A program made the translations under genes and the position numbers. A stretch of 64,000 nucleotides of DNA from Ziziphus jujuba (Eukaryota > Streptophyta > Magnoliopsida > Rosales > Rhamnaceae), in NCBI RefSeq assembly GCF_031755915.1, contig NC_083388.1:15866001-15930000 (forward strand). Reading direction: 5' to 3'. Positions 1 through 11,901 of this stretch are shown one piece after another. The stretch's first letter is position 1; each line of letters begins with the position of its first letter. The notes below the pieces were generated by a model. That model saw nothing but the letters and a program-made list of their open reading frames with translations. It was not told the origin of the DNA and did not search any database.

Positions 1-446
1 AATACAGATATTATTGGATCTAAATGGGCATACAGGACCAAATATAAAGAAGATGGTATAGTGGATCGACTAAAAATGCGCCTGATGGCATAGGGGATAC
101 ACACAGGTTGAAGGGATTGATTTTGGCAAAACCTTCAATCCAGTTATTAAGCATACCACCGTCAGATTAGTTATCTCAATTGTTGTTATATCAAAATTCA
201 AAGCATGTCCAAATAGACTACCATTTTGTTAGGGAATGGGTTGCCATAGGCAAGCTTGTAACATGTTTTCTTTCTTCTCACCTTCAGATTTTAAACATAC
301 AGAAAAAACCAATGCTAGTTGACTTGTTCCATAGGTTCCGTGGCAAGCTTGAGGTTCATTCCATTCCACCTGCTAGCTTGAGGAGGCATGACAAAATAGA
401 TCAATCTCACTCATGCAGCTCAATCAAAGCAAAGGCAACAACTTAA
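1..446 (+). pseudogene. Ty1/copia pol remnant: start of RT fused to end of RNase H
   Basis: Positions 1-183 read, with stops and frameshifts, as the first part of a Ty1/copia reverse transcriptase (GSKWAYRTKYKEDG near the start, then an FGKTFNPV-like block). Directly after about position 183 the reading jumps to the carboxy end of copia RNase H (SKHVQIDYHFVRE, then FLSSHLQI, then KPM..D.FHRFR), open to about 446. The RT active site and most of RNase H are missing, so an internal deletion joined the two ends. The element's own LTRs are not visible, and its left part lies outside the window. It does not belong to the Cop1 family further right, because the RNase H sequence differs. It is a non-functional fossil. 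Assignment to Ty1/copia is firm; the clade is not determined. Confidence 0.8.
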
Positions 447-1235
447 ATCTTAATAAATCACAAGACCATACTTTGGAAATAAAACAAATACTCTTCTTTG
501 TATTCTTTGCGAAATTATCTCACCTACTTTCTTAGCTCTTCTATATTAGGAAAATCATTCAATAGTCAATTCTAGCTTTTACTTTATATAGGCATCAGTT
601 TTTTGTAAAATTCATAAAGCTTTGATTGAATAAAACAAATATTCATCAACTTTTAGAGATAATACTAGAGCATATCTAAGAGTAATTTCTTGAATTTAAG
701 TTAATATATAAAAGGAATAAATACAAAAATTATAAATTAAAGTTTACATAGAAGCTGCTAGGGAAATGGAACAGTGAAGAATGTGAATTCTAGTGTTAGG
801 AGCATCAACAGTTAGCTAGAACCTAGGAAAACATATTAAAAAACTAAAATGTGCGATATAAATTTTAGTGAGTTGAATAATAATTTAAACAAATAAACAT
901 TAATTTAAAAATCATTTATTCTCACAAGACCATACTTTCCACTCCTTGGAAAAGTTCCCTTCAATACAACAGAAATTGGTAGGGTACAATGCTCCCATTT
1001 TTAAGGAATAAGACATGATTTTAAGATGTTTATAAGATATCGTATAAAACAGGATGATTTAATTAAAAAGGTGAAAGTATATGGGTAAAATACAATAGGC
1101 TTCTTTGACCTGTCATGTTTTTTGTTTAGGTAATACAGCAGGCATATTATGTACCCGAAGAATTTGGCTTGATGATATTTTGTTTCAGCTAAAAAATTAT
1201 TTTAGTGTTTAAAACAAAAAATGGACCTATTATTT

Positions 1236-1475
1236 CACCTTTCTAGATTCCCCTTTCTTTCATCTACCCTCTTTCTTTCAGCCTCCTTCTCTCCCCTTTT
1301 GCTCTTCTCTTCAGCCTCTTTCTCTTCTCCTCCCTCTTCAATATTTTCTTAATGGTTATAGATTCCCCTCTCTTCTATCTTTCTTTCAACAAAATTTCCT
1401 TTTTCCTCTCATTTTATTCTTTACTTCCCTCTCCAATGTTTTCCTGATGTTCATGCCTCAAAACCTAACTCTTTT
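1236..1475. repeat. Pyrimidine-rich tract
   Basis: Roughly 240 bp in which the + strand is dominated by C and T (runs such as CTTTCTTTCA, CTCTTCTCTTCAGCC, CTTCTCCTCCCTCTTC). It stands out from the AT-rich surroundings. It could be a degenerate microsatellite or an untranslated leader of an old element. No function is assigned. Confidence 0.6.
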
Positions 1476-2118
1476 CCCTTTCTTCTTCTCTTTTAAACAA
1501 ATCAAACCATGCTTGCCTTTACCATAAACACCCATTATCGATTGAGTGGTAGAGGAGTTGTTTGCCAATTGAGCCAACTATCTAGCAATCGCTAACTCTC
1601 TGGCCTTAATACCCATCGCCAATCATTGTAAGATTTTTCCTTTTTCATTTTTGCCTTTGTCAGGACCCAACCTTCCCAAAGTCTTGCTGTAACAATGTTA
1701 GTTATGCTAACCCTGATAAATCATCCGCCTAATCCAAAAGCCTTTGCTTTTAAAAGCATTTTTCATCCAATCATTCATTTAGCTTCATATTTGGAGGGTT
1801 ACTCACAACACCAACAACAATAATACCTTAATAACTTCAAAGACTATTTAATTCTAAACATAAAAATCTTAACCTCTATATACCAAGATATTAATCTATC
1901 ATGCTTAGAATTATAGGTTACAAGTCCAACATCGTCAAAACTACTTAACCTCAATACAATTTTGAGTCAATATCCAAATATGGATACACATACATCAAAT
2001 CCTCTAAGTACAACACCAACAATACATTCATTATTGAAATTACTTCTAACATACAACTACACCGAATCAAACATGCTCACTTCACTCCCTAAAATTAGTA
2101 TCACCTTACTACCTAGGA

Positions 2119-2222
2119 AGATTGGAAACTTAAGTAAGCACAAGCATCCATAGAGGTGTTTACACTAACAAGATTGGAAACTTAAGTAAGCATAAGCATC
2201 CATAGAGGTGTTTTCACTAACA
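2119..2222. repeat. 52-bp tandem duplication (two copies)
   Basis: Two adjacent copies with period 52 begin AGATTGGAAACTTAAGTAAG at 2119 and 2171. They differ at only a few bases (CACAAGC against CATAAGC, GTTTACAC against GTTTTCAC). This is a local duplication in noncoding DNA. Confidence 0.85.
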
Positions 2223-2944
2223 CTAAATATGTAGTTGTGTGATAGGAAAGTAATATAGAAGTATATATAAATAATCACAACATGAGATGTAATACACATA
2301 TTTCAAGGTTTTGGGTTTAAGTAAAATTAGAAAATTCTAGCTCATTGGCATATAACACATACAAATAACAAATCAGTGTATATTTGGCACACTATTGAAT
2401 CTTTTACCAAACATACATATTAAGAACAAATCATGATATGATAGGGGAAACGTCCACTATGCATACGAAGAACAAAGGAAAGTATGTAAGTGTGTAAATC
2501 ACCAATCTCATCTCAACTACTTGGTGGAGATATTTTAACAACAAGCATGAGGAAAGTAATACCTTAGTAAAAAAATAAAAATAAAAATTCTAATCATCAT
2601 ACCATAGCTTTTGATTCCAACATTTGGTGATGATCAACCTTGTGACTCATTTATCTCCAGGTAATGATCAACCTTGTGGCAATAGAACAACCATACCTGT
2701 CTCCCCATATTGATCAACCCGAGGCTATAGGATAGTCCTGTCTATAGTCTTTATGTTGAACAAACGACGTCTAGAGATTAGAAACAATTCAATATAATTG
2801 ACTTAAATAATAATCAGTTATACTCATATCTAGTTATATCAATATCCATATGTCATCAATCATGTTATAAGGTTCACTTCAAACTACCACTTATTAAATC
2901 ACGAGCTGGTGCTTCTTCATCTATATAAACCAGAGACCAAGGTA

Positions 2945-3024
2945 AGACAAATCATTTTCCAACTGAAAGACTTTAAATGCTTAGGAGGATTCTACATATC
3001 TTGCCTAACATTACCAAGGAGGAG
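2945..3024 (+). pseudogene. 3' internal end and polypurine tract of a second Cop1-family copy
   Basis: This stretch matches the end of the Cop1 internal region at about 26490-26568 (CTACATAT, TGCCTAACATT, then an AAGGAGGA purine tract directly before the LTR). A 5' LTR should not be preceded by the 3' end of its own internal region. Its presence shows that the LTR at 3025 was once also the 3' LTR of another copy. The homology fades leftwards near 2945, so only the extreme 3' end is left. Confidence 0.65.
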
Positions 3025-3667
3025 TATTAGAGAATCATGGTATTGTTAGTCATGAACCATTCAAACCCGAGACCCAGGCAAGACAAATCCAAGAAGAAGC
3101 AAGGTACCTTGGCCTAAGGGTTATCTGATAAGTTTACTTTGTATTTTTGTGTTTTTGTTTGTATTTTGTCCTAACAATATAAGCTTGTTAAGTTGGTACA
3201 CAAAGACACCAAGATATGCTAATTAAAGTGTATTAGCCAAATTAGGATTTTAGCAAGTTTAGGAAAGTAAAGCACCTTGATGACATGGAAAGCACCTTGG
3301 TGACAAGAATGGTGACATTGAAGCTACTTGGTGACATGGAGCTCAACCATTCAGCCTCTCTCTCATCAAATGCATGTAAGGACATGTGTCATCATGCATG
3401 AGGACTACTTCAACATGAAGCACTCAATGAGCCAGCAATACTTGTCAACAAACTAAGAAGCATGGTAGAAAGTTACTTTGCATATGTGTTTTGCTTCACC
3501 ATGAAGGACTTGTTTTGTATTGGTGCTAAAAATTGGCCATGGTGTGCCGTCACACCTCTTTTGTGTACTATAAATATGTATAACATTTCTATGAATAAAT
3601 GTTGATGATTTTTGGAAGAAAATACCTTAGTTTTCTTTGAAAACAAGAGAAACTTAAAACTGCCTTA
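3025..3667 (+). repeat. Cop1 5' LTR, left part
   Basis: Homologous to the 3' LTR at 26569 onward: shared blocks include GTACCTTGGCC near the start, the TTGTATTTTTGTGTTTTT run, the 'GACATGGAGCTCAACCATTC' block and CTATAAATATGTATA. The last is a TATA-like element near 3569. The terminal TG is mutated to TA. It ends where the G-a LTR begins. Confidence 0.8.
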
Positions 3668-3984
3668 TGTAAATCTGCCCGAACCCGTACAACTAGCAAC
3701 CTGCTGGGGTGTTGACCAAGCCGATCACTAGGGCTTAAGCTAAGAGATTTAAGGGCAACTTCATTGCCCTTATATAGGGAGTAATTAATTGCTTGTTAAT
3801 ACCTCAAGATACAAGATCTGTTTTAAGCATCCAAGTGGTGGAGGCCGATACAGACCTGGGTAGCAGTTTTCGTGCAAATATGGACTCTAGGTAGCAAGAA
3901 ATGGTTCCAACACTTCATGGATTCAATACATATCTATAAGAGGTCATGGAATCAAGTCAAGGCAGCTTCAAAGGCAAAACAAAA
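3668..3984 (+). repeat. G-a 5' LTR, left part (U3 start)
   Basis: Begins near TGTAAATCTGCCCGAACCCG, a form of the family start TGATGCGAATCCGCCCG lacking about 4 bp, and runs to the CAAAA target duplication of G-b at 3980-3984. It contains the pol-tail block (ACCTGCTGGGGTG, then the region encoding ITRAQAKRF in intact copies). It is interrupted by G-b and continues at 16204. Confidence 0.8.
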
Positions 3985-5114
3985 TGAAATAAACCAAGGA
4001 CGATCTGCGCCTAAACCCGTATTATATTAGCTTGGATTTAATTATGTTCAAGTTCTAATGGTCACATTGACCCCCTAACCAACCTGTGATTAGAAACCTT
4101 GGTATATAATGAAGATGCCATAATAGGTGATGGAAGGCCTATTGATAAGTCAAACTAAAACACTCATTCATTAATGGTGTTTTAGGTGTTCAAAGGAACA
4201 AAGACAATTCAATCTCACAAATAATTTTCTATCTAAAATTCAAGCTTTTTTCTTATTGAAAAATAAACCTTTAAATAGGATACAAAGTCACAAATAAAAC
4301 CCTAAAAAAACTAAGCTAAAACCGGCCATGCTTGTTGTTTCCTAAAGGTGGTCAAAATTTGCATCCTTTCCTAAACTAATTTAGAATAATGAATTCCTTT
4401 ATTTTGAATTAGGAATTAATTAACTTACAATGAAAATAATAAAATAATAACTTTCCTAAACTTATTTTTCCAGCAAATAAATAAATAAAACCCAAAAAGT
4501 AATGGCAATTTTCTAAAACAAAAAGTAGAATCAAATTAGAAAACTAAAATACTAGCTTTTTGAATAAGTTGACTTTGACCAATTTGTGACCAATTTGAGC
4601 TCTAATCAGCTTCAATATACTTTTTAGGATGCCAAATAATCTTATTGTGGAGTCCCACACGTTTCCCTTGCTTGGAAGAAAGAGAAAAAATGAACTCAGC
4701 AAAATACAGTAAAGTCAGCATATAATACAGCAAAAATCGGCCAATCCTCATGCCATTCGGAAACCTCCTTTTTGTATGCCTCTGAAACTGACTTGACTTG
4801 ATTCCATGACCTATTAAACATATTTATTGAATCGATGATGCATTAGAACCATTTCATGCTGTCCGGGCTCCACAAATACACCAAAACTGCTACCGAGGTC
4901 CGTATCGGATTCCACCACTTGTATGCTCAGAACAGGTCTTGGATCTTTGGGGATGGACAAGCCCTTTTGAGTATGAATTACTCCCTAGATAAATGCAGCA
5001 AGATTTTCCTTAAGCATCTTAGCTTGAGCTCTAGTGATCGGCCCGGTCTTTATCCGTATAGGGTCAGCACCCCAGCGGGTTGTCGGTTGTGCAGGTTCAG
5101 GCGGATTCACATCA
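3985..5114 (-). repeat. G-b 3' LTR
   Basis: 1130 bp. It ends on the + strand with GGATTCACATCA, the reverse complement of TGATGTGAATCC, the family LTR start. At 3985 it begins TGAAATAAACC, a mutated TGATACGAACC. It belongs to the LTR type without the 20/27-bp minisatellite. Confidence 0.9.
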
Positions 5115-6404
5115 TTCCCTTCCTCTTAAAAAATATTTTCCCTCAAATCAAAGTCATCACCTATAGAAAAAGGAGACAAATCAGCAATGTTAAATGCAGC
5201 ACTAACATTATACTCATCCGGCAAATCAAGTTTGTAAGCATTGTCATTTATCCGCTCCAAAACGTGAAAAGGTCTATCTCCTCTCAGCATAAATTTTGAC
5301 TACTGCTGTTCGGGAAATCTCTCCTTCCTTAAGAGTAGCCAAACCCAATCTCCAGGTTCAAAGACAACTTATTTTCACCTTTGATTAGCATTCCTTGCAT
5401 ATTGCTTGATCCTCCTCTCAATATTTGCCTTAGTCTTTTCATGAATTTGCTTTACAAAATCAGCTTTTTGTTTTCCATCTAGATGAAGATGTTAAATCTA
5501 ATGGAGTCAAAGGATTAAAACCATAAACAATTTCAAATGGAGTAAATTTAGTCACTGAATGCAAAGACCTATTATAAGCAAATTCAACATGTGGCAAACA
5601 TTCCTCCCAAGTTCTTAAATTTCTACTAATTATTGATCTCAACAATGCAGACAAAGTCCTATTCACTACTTCTGTTTGTCCATCAGTTTGTGGATGATAA
5701 ATAGTTGAAAATAAAAGCTTGGTACGTAAATTATCCCACAAAGTTGGAAAATAACTTACGAACTTAGCATCCCTATCTGAAACAATAGTCCTAGGCATTC
5801 CATGCAATCTCACAATTTCTTTGAAAAATAAATTAGCAACATTGGATGCATCATCAATTTTATTACATGCAATAAAATGTGCCATGTTAGAAAATCTATC
5901 CACAACAAAAAATATTGAATCCTTACCTGTCCTTGACCTAGGCAAACTAAGAATAAAATCTATAGACAAATCTACCCAAGGATAGGAAGGAATCGACAAA
6001 GGATGGTACAATCCGTGCGGCTTCAACGTGGACTTAGTCTTTTGGCATTTCAAGCACCTTTCACATATTTTCTCAACATTTCTCTTCATATTAGGCCAAT
6101 AAAAATGTTCTTGCAATAAGGATGAAGTTTGAAAAGCACCAAAATGACCCATTAAACAACCCCTATGACCTTCCCGAACTAGTAACTCCCGAATGCTACA
6201 ATTAGGCACACAAAGTTTGTTTTCCCTAAACAAAGGCCCCTTAAATATGTAAAATTTATTAAATCCATGTTTCAAATAGGTTCTAAATATTTCACCAAAG
6301 TCACTATCATTCTCATAAAGTTCCTTTAATTGTTCAAAAGCAAGTAATCTAGCATCTAAGGTAGAAAAGAGAACATACCTTTGGGATAATGCATCGGCAA
6401 CCAC
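5115..6404 (-). pseudogene. G-b integrase
   Basis: Ty3/gypsy integrase, which would insert element cDNA into the host chromosome. A clean 314-codon frame covers 6404-5460. It reads from the RNase H tail ([11 protein letters not shown]) through the HHCC zinc region ([13 protein letters not shown], then CERCLKC) to a catalytic core with Asp in LSIDFI, Asp in VSDRDAKF and Glu in [12 protein letters not shown]. The downstream GPF-type carboxy end (5459-5115) is present but broken by stops. Compared with the intact-style tail in G-c, the last domain is not translatable here. It is followed immediately by the 3' LTR. It is a pseudogene because the polyprotein is interrupted both upstream and downstream. 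Confidence 0.85.
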
Positions 6405-7676
6405 ATTTTCCTTACCTTTCTTTTAGCGGATCACATATGGAAGGGTCTCAATGGATTCAATCCACTTGGCATGCCTTCGATTGAGCTTTCCTTTGCCTTT
6501 TATGTGCTTCAAAGATTCATGATCCGTATGAATCACAAATTCTTTTGGCATGAGTTAAAGCTGTCACGTTTCCAAAGCCCTCACAAAGCATACATCTCTT
6601 TGTCATATGTCAGGTAGTTTAGTGCATCTCCATTTAATTTCTCACTAAAGTAGTCTATGGGCCGTCCTTCTTACATTAATACAGCTCCAATACCTACACA
6701 TGAAGTATCACATTCAATTTCAAAAGTCTTCAAAAAATTTGGCAAAAATAATAAAGGTGCATTACATAATTTTTCTTTCAATAAATTAAAAGATTTTCCT
6801 TGTACTTCCCCCCACTTAAAGCGAACATTCTTCTTTACAACTTCATTCAAAGGTGCTGTGATGGTACTAAAGTTCTTGAAAAATCTTCGATAAAAACTTG
6901 TCAAGCCATGAAAGCTCCTAACTTGAGTGATAGAAGTTGGCGTCGGCCATTCCTTGATTGCTTGAACTTTAGATTGATAAACTTTGATTCCTGCAGTACT
7001 TACTACAAATCCTAGGAAACCAAGCTCATCTTTGCAAAAATCACACTTTTTCATGTTAGCAAATAACCTTTCTTCCCTAAGAGTATTTAAAACTTGCCTA
7101 AGATGTTCGACATGCTCACCTAAGTTTCGGCTATATAATAAAATATCATTAAAATATACAACTACAAATTTACCAATAAATGGATGCATAACATGATTCA
7201 TAAGCCTCATGAAAGTACTAGGTGCATTAGTTAAACCAAAAGGCATGACTAACCATTCATACAGCCCATATTTAGCCTTAAATGCGGCTTTCCATTCATC
7301 ACCTCCTTTCATCCTTATTTAATGGTATCCACTCCTAAGATCAATTTTAGTGAACACGCAAGCACCATCCAATTCATCAAGCATATCATCTAATCTAAGA
7401 ATTCGATGTCTATATTTAATAGTGATATTTATAGCCCTACAATCCACACACATTCTCTAAGAACCATCTTTTTTAGGTACTAATAAAACAAGAACAGCAC
7501 ATGGACTCATACTCTCATGAATGTAACCTTTATCAAGTAACTCACTTACTTGTTTTTGTAGCTTCTTTGTTTCTTCGAGATTACTTCTATATGTACGTCT
7601 AGTTGCTATGGAAGCCCTTGGAACAAAGTCAATTTGATGTCCAATCCCTCTAATAGGTGGTAATCCATTTCAAATT
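6405..7676 (-). pseudogene. G-b reverse transcriptase and RNase H
   Basis: The open part 7312-6671 gives RT from the palm onward: [20 protein letters not shown], then [13 protein letters not shown], then [11 protein letters not shown], and the RNase H start [17 protein letters not shown]. The catalytic motif is YFND, so the first of the paired aspartates (YFDD in G-c, G-a, G-d and G-f) is Asn; polymerase activity would be lost. Upstream (7313-7676) the fingers region is readable ([19 protein letters not shown]) but contains stops. The RNase H middle (6670-6405) has a stop after the primer-grip side and a further frameshift. It would copy element RNA into cDNA if intact. Confidence 0.85.
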
Positions 7677-8500
7677 TCATCCAGAAAGACATCTACAAAA
7701 TCTTTTAAGTTCTTCAAAGCTAGCTTGATAATTAAAATAATTATCTATATAAATCATGACCAGCAATGGTTTCTTACTCAAGATATCTTTATTAACATCC
7801 CCAAAACTCAAACAAAATTTTTTATTTTTCCTCTCTTTTCTTTCTTTTTCTTTCTTCCCATCGGTTTGGCTCTCACTCTCCGCTTTTCTCACTTCTGTTA
7901 CACTCTCAGGTTTGTCTCCCCTTTTCACCTTACTTTCGGCTTTCCCATGATTTTTCACTCAATTTGAGTCTTAAAGCACTTACCTGGTTGGTCTTGCACG
8001 GCTTGGACTCCTTAGATGGGTGTTGTTGGCATGGGGGCCATGCTAGTTCTCTCCTTGAGTTGTTCAGCCACCCTCCTTTATTGTATTTGTAGTAGATCTT
8101 TGTACACCTCTTTAGGAGTTAGTGCCTCCAACTTGACCTTTTTACCTTTAAATTGAAAAACAATACTGTTCTCTATACCATAATGAATAGCATCTCTATC
8201 AAATTGTCAAGGCCTACCAAGTAAAATATATCCCACATGCATAGGCACAACATCACACAAAACCACATCCATATATTTATCAATGCTGAATTTTACTTTA
8301 CCTTGTTTATTAACTTTCATCTCAGCATTATCAATAAGCCATTGTAACCTATAAGGTTTGGGATGTTTAATTGTTGTCAAGCCTAGTTTATCTACCACAA
8401 GATTACAAATTACATTGGTACAATTTCCATTATCGATAATCATAATACAAATCTTACCTTGGATTTCACATCGGGTGTGGAAGATGTTCTCTCCTTAAAT
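7677..8500 (-). pseudogene. G-b protease and linker
   Basis: The retropepsin-like region reads IIDNGNCTNVICNLVVDKLGL, then HPKPYRLQWLIDNAEMKVNKQ, then DVVLCDVVPMHVGYILLGRP (8443-8207). The active-site triad normally written D-S/G-G/S appears as DNGN. The linker to RT is a charged, Lys/Glu-rich stretch (7958-7677) with EKERKERKNKK, followed by LSKKPLLVMIY. This highly charged linker is shared by all G copies. Stops separate PR from both neighbours. The protease would process gag-pol in the capsid-like particle. Confidence 0.75.
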
Positions 8501-9840
8501 TTCATCCTCATCTTTGTATGCAGCCAGCACTCTACTAGAAACCAAGCTTAATTCAGCATTGGAAATATTCAAAGTTTCGGCCTCACCTTTAAGCTTTTCC
8601 TCCTCCTCTTTCTTGGTTTCATCACCACTTTCCTCACTTTCCGATTCTAGCTCACCATTACCCTTCAGCACCATGATCCTTCTATTCGAGCATTGGCTAG
8701 CGATGTGTCCTCATCCTTGGCACTTAAAACAAATAATTTCTCTTGATCTTGAAGGTTTAGAATCATATTTTACCTCAATCTTTGGTGCTCGAACAGATTC
8801 GGTTTTAGACTCCCTTTTTGGCCAATTGGAACTTTCTTCACCAAGTTTGGTTTTGGCTTTGAATCATAGATATGATTGCTTCTCCGTGCACTTGGATTTG
8901 ATCTTCCACTGTTGGCAACACCCCCAAACAGTGAGCCTACACCCCTCCTATTGAATTGATGCTCTAATTTAATAGCCACATGCAACATCTCCTCCAATTC
9001 CATATATTGTTGCAATTCTAGTTGATTTGTTATCTCACGATTCAAAACACCAAGGAATCTTGCCATGGTTGCTTCTCTATCCTCATTCATGCTTAACCTC
9101 ATCATAATCATCTTCATCTCCTTGTAATAATCCTCCACAGACCTACTTCCTTGAGATAAAGATTGAAGCCTTTGATGCAGCAACCTATGATAGTGTGATG
9201 GTACGAATCGTTTCCTCATGGCTCCTTTCATTTGTCGCCATGTAGTGATCAAGTCATCACCAACTCTCCTTCGAGTGTTTTGCTCATTGGTCCACCATTG
9301 GAGTGCATAATGACCAAAGTCCATTGCTACCAACTTCACCTTCTTGGCATCCGAATAATAATGACCATAAAAAATCACCTCCATTCTCTCCTCCCATTCC
9401 AAATATGCCTCTGGATCACTTTTTCCCATGAAAGGTAGAATGTTTACCTTGATATTCCCTAGATCATCATCTCCATTCCTTTCTGGTCTCCCATAGATTG
9501 GCTTTTCTTGAGGTTCAACAATTTCATTAAACCCCTCATCCAAGTCATCTCCAAAGTTACTTCCCCCGAATTCCTCTCTTGGTCACCTTCGGCCTCCTCG
9601 ACCTCGACCTCCATGAGCATCTAACCTTATATTCAGCCCTCCTTATGATATTTCTATCCAATCCATCCTTTGATCTATGTTATCAAATTGGACATTCATG
9701 CACTGCAATTGCTCCAATATAGCCCTCATGACCGTTTGCTCATCATTCCCCATAGCTTGGGAACCACCATGGAATCCTATGGACTCTTCTTCATTAATTC
9801 TTAAAGGTGGATCTCCTATTCTCACCCTTGAATCTGCCAT
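8501..9840 (-). pseudogene. G-b gag with zinc knuckle
   Basis: Gag starts at ATG 9840 (MADSRVRIGDPPLRINEEES, then a heptad-like LEQLQCMNVQFDNIDQRMDWIE segment) and is stopped after 65 codons. It resumes at 9543 with a 257-codon frame covering the retrotransposon gag domain: PFMGKSDPEAYLEWEERMEVIF, ALQWWTNEQ, VGDDLITTWRQMK, LHQRLQSLSQGSRSVEDYYKEM, and YMELEEMLHVAIKLEHQF. The CCHC zinc knuckle lies at about 8690-8735 and reads CFKCQG-stop-GHIASQC. The stop is TGA at the same position as in three other G copies. Gag would form the virus-like particle and bind RNA. Two stops make it non-functional. Confidence 0.85.
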
Positions 9841-10921
9841 GTTAGTATGAATAATGCAAAATAAAATATATTCTCACCAAAAATCACTCCTTCATATTTT
9901 TCACTCAATCAAGGCCTCGACATTCGTGTTTTCACACTAGTTTCAGCTTTTACCCTCTTTTAAGCTCACACACTCTTGCCTTTTTCCACTAAATGGATTA
10001 TCTCAAAGTTCTAATTAAAACACCCACAAAACAGCAATTAGATCACAAGTATGTTTTAATTAAACTTATCAATCAAACAGTAGCGAAAAGAAAGCAATAC
10101 CAAATGAATTAACAAAACCTAGTTTTCGGCTTTTCTAGGCAAAATAAGGCAAATCAACAAGAAACTTTTCGAATTAATAAGAACTGGACTAGATGGTAAG
10201 ACATTAATAATCCAAGAATGAAATTTTAGAGAAAGAAATTCAAACTCAAATAAGAATCAATTTGAACAAAATTAAAGAGTAGTGTTGGTTGTTGTTCCTT
10301 TAACTATCCAGAAATTTGTATCAATTTCTTTAACTAATTTTGATCCAAATAATTTAAGCACCCAAAATTCAAATATAGAGCAACAAAAATAATACTCCAG
10401 CAACTCCAACTATTGACTAAATAATCAACAAAATAGCAGCTCCAAGAAATTTACAGCAACAAATTTCAATACATAATTCAACTAATCGAATTTTTTTTTT
10501 TGTAATTTGGCTTCTTTTTTTTTATTTTTTTATTTTTTACTCACGGAACATAAAACAACTGCAGTAACAAGAATCAACACCAAAATTGCAATTCCAACAC
10601 AAAATAATCACTAAACCCGTGGCCTCCAACAATTAAAAAAAAAATATATTTGTGTAGTTTTTTTTTTTTTTAAATCCACAAAAGAAAAATTAACAAGAAT
10701 AATGATACAAGACAACCACGAAACTAGGAAACAAAAATACGGTAAAACTAGTAAAACCTAAATTAACTAGGAATGATTTATTTTTATTTTTATAAATATG
10801 CAGAATGTGTATGATGATAGATGCAACATTAACCTAATGCTAAAATTGCAAATTAACACAAAAACAAATAAAGCAAATATGGATAGATCAAACCTGAACA
10901 AAATTCAGTTTTGATACCAAA
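9841..10921 (-). other. G-b 5' untranslated leader with PBS
   Basis: About 1.1 kb of AT-rich leader between the PBS and the gag start, with long A/T runs (poly-A/T at 10490-10540 and 10630-10675). On the minus strand the PBS reads TTTTGGTATCAAAAC near 10909-10921, a mutated form of the Met-tRNA-type TGGTATCAGAGC. The same leader, including the homopolymer runs, is recognisable in G-a, G-d, G-f and G-h. Confidence 0.75.
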
Positions 10922-11901
10922 AGATACAAATCTAGGATGACTTGCGTCTAAACCCATATTATATTAGCCCGGATCTAATTATGTTCAAGTTCTAATGGTC
11001 ACCTTTACCCCTAACCAACATGTGATTAGAAACCTTGGTATATAATGAAGATGCCACAATAGGTGATGGAAGGCCTATTGATAAGTCAAACTAAAACACT
11101 CATTCACTAATGGTGTTTTAGGTGCTCAAAAGAACAAGAAGAATTCAATCTCACAGATACTTTTCTATCTAAAATTCAAGATTTCTTCTTATTGAAAAAT
11201 AAACCTTTAAATAGGCTACAGAGTCACAAATAAAACCTTAAAAAAACTAAGCTAAAACTGACCATGCTTGTTGTTTCCTAAAGGTGGCCGAAATTTGCAT
11301 CCTTTCCTAAACTAATTTGGATTAATTAATTCCTTTATTTTGAACTAGGAATTTAAAGGAATTAATTAATTTACAATGAAAATAATAAAATAATAACTTT
11401 CCTAAAGTTATTTGTCCAGTAAATAAATAAATAAAACCCAAAAAATAATGGTAATTTCCTAAAACAAAAAGTAGAATCAAATTAGGAAACTAAAATACTA
11501 GCTTTTTGACTAACTTGACTTTGATCAATCTTTGATCAATTTGAGCTCCAAATCAGCTTCAATATGCTTTTTAAGATGCCAAATAATCTTATTATGGAGT
11601 CCCACACGTTTCCCTTGCTTGGAAGAAAGAGAAAAAACAAACTCAGCAAAATACAGTAAAGTCAACACAAAATACAGCAAAAACTAGCCAATCTTCATGC
11701 CATGCGCAAACCCCCTTATTGTATGCCACTGAAACTGCTTTGACTTGATTCCATGACCTCCTAGACATATGTATTGAATCCATGAAGCATTGAAACCATT
11801 TCATGCTGTCCGAGCTCCATAAACACACCAAAACCGCTACCCGGGTCCATATCGGCATCCACCACTTGTATGCTCAGAACATGTCTTGGATCTTTGGGTA
11901 T
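10922..11901 (-). repeat. G-b 5' LTR, left (U5) part
   Basis: Starts at GATACAAATCTAGG (family end GATACGAACCTAGG) and runs to the GGTAT target duplication of G-c at 11897-11901. The remaining U3 start of this LTR lies at 16039-16198 on the other side of G-c. Confidence 0.85.

Larger units (their letters stand above)
447..2944. other. AT-rich sequence with no recognisable gene
   Basis: No open frame with a recognisable domain is present on either strand. The stretch holds a pyrimidine-rich tract near 1236-1475, a 52-bp tandem pair at 2119-2222, and otherwise AT-rich DNA. The first few hundred bases could be the 3' untranslated region and LTR of the copia remnant at 1-446, but I cannot find LTR ends. 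Confidence 0.6.
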
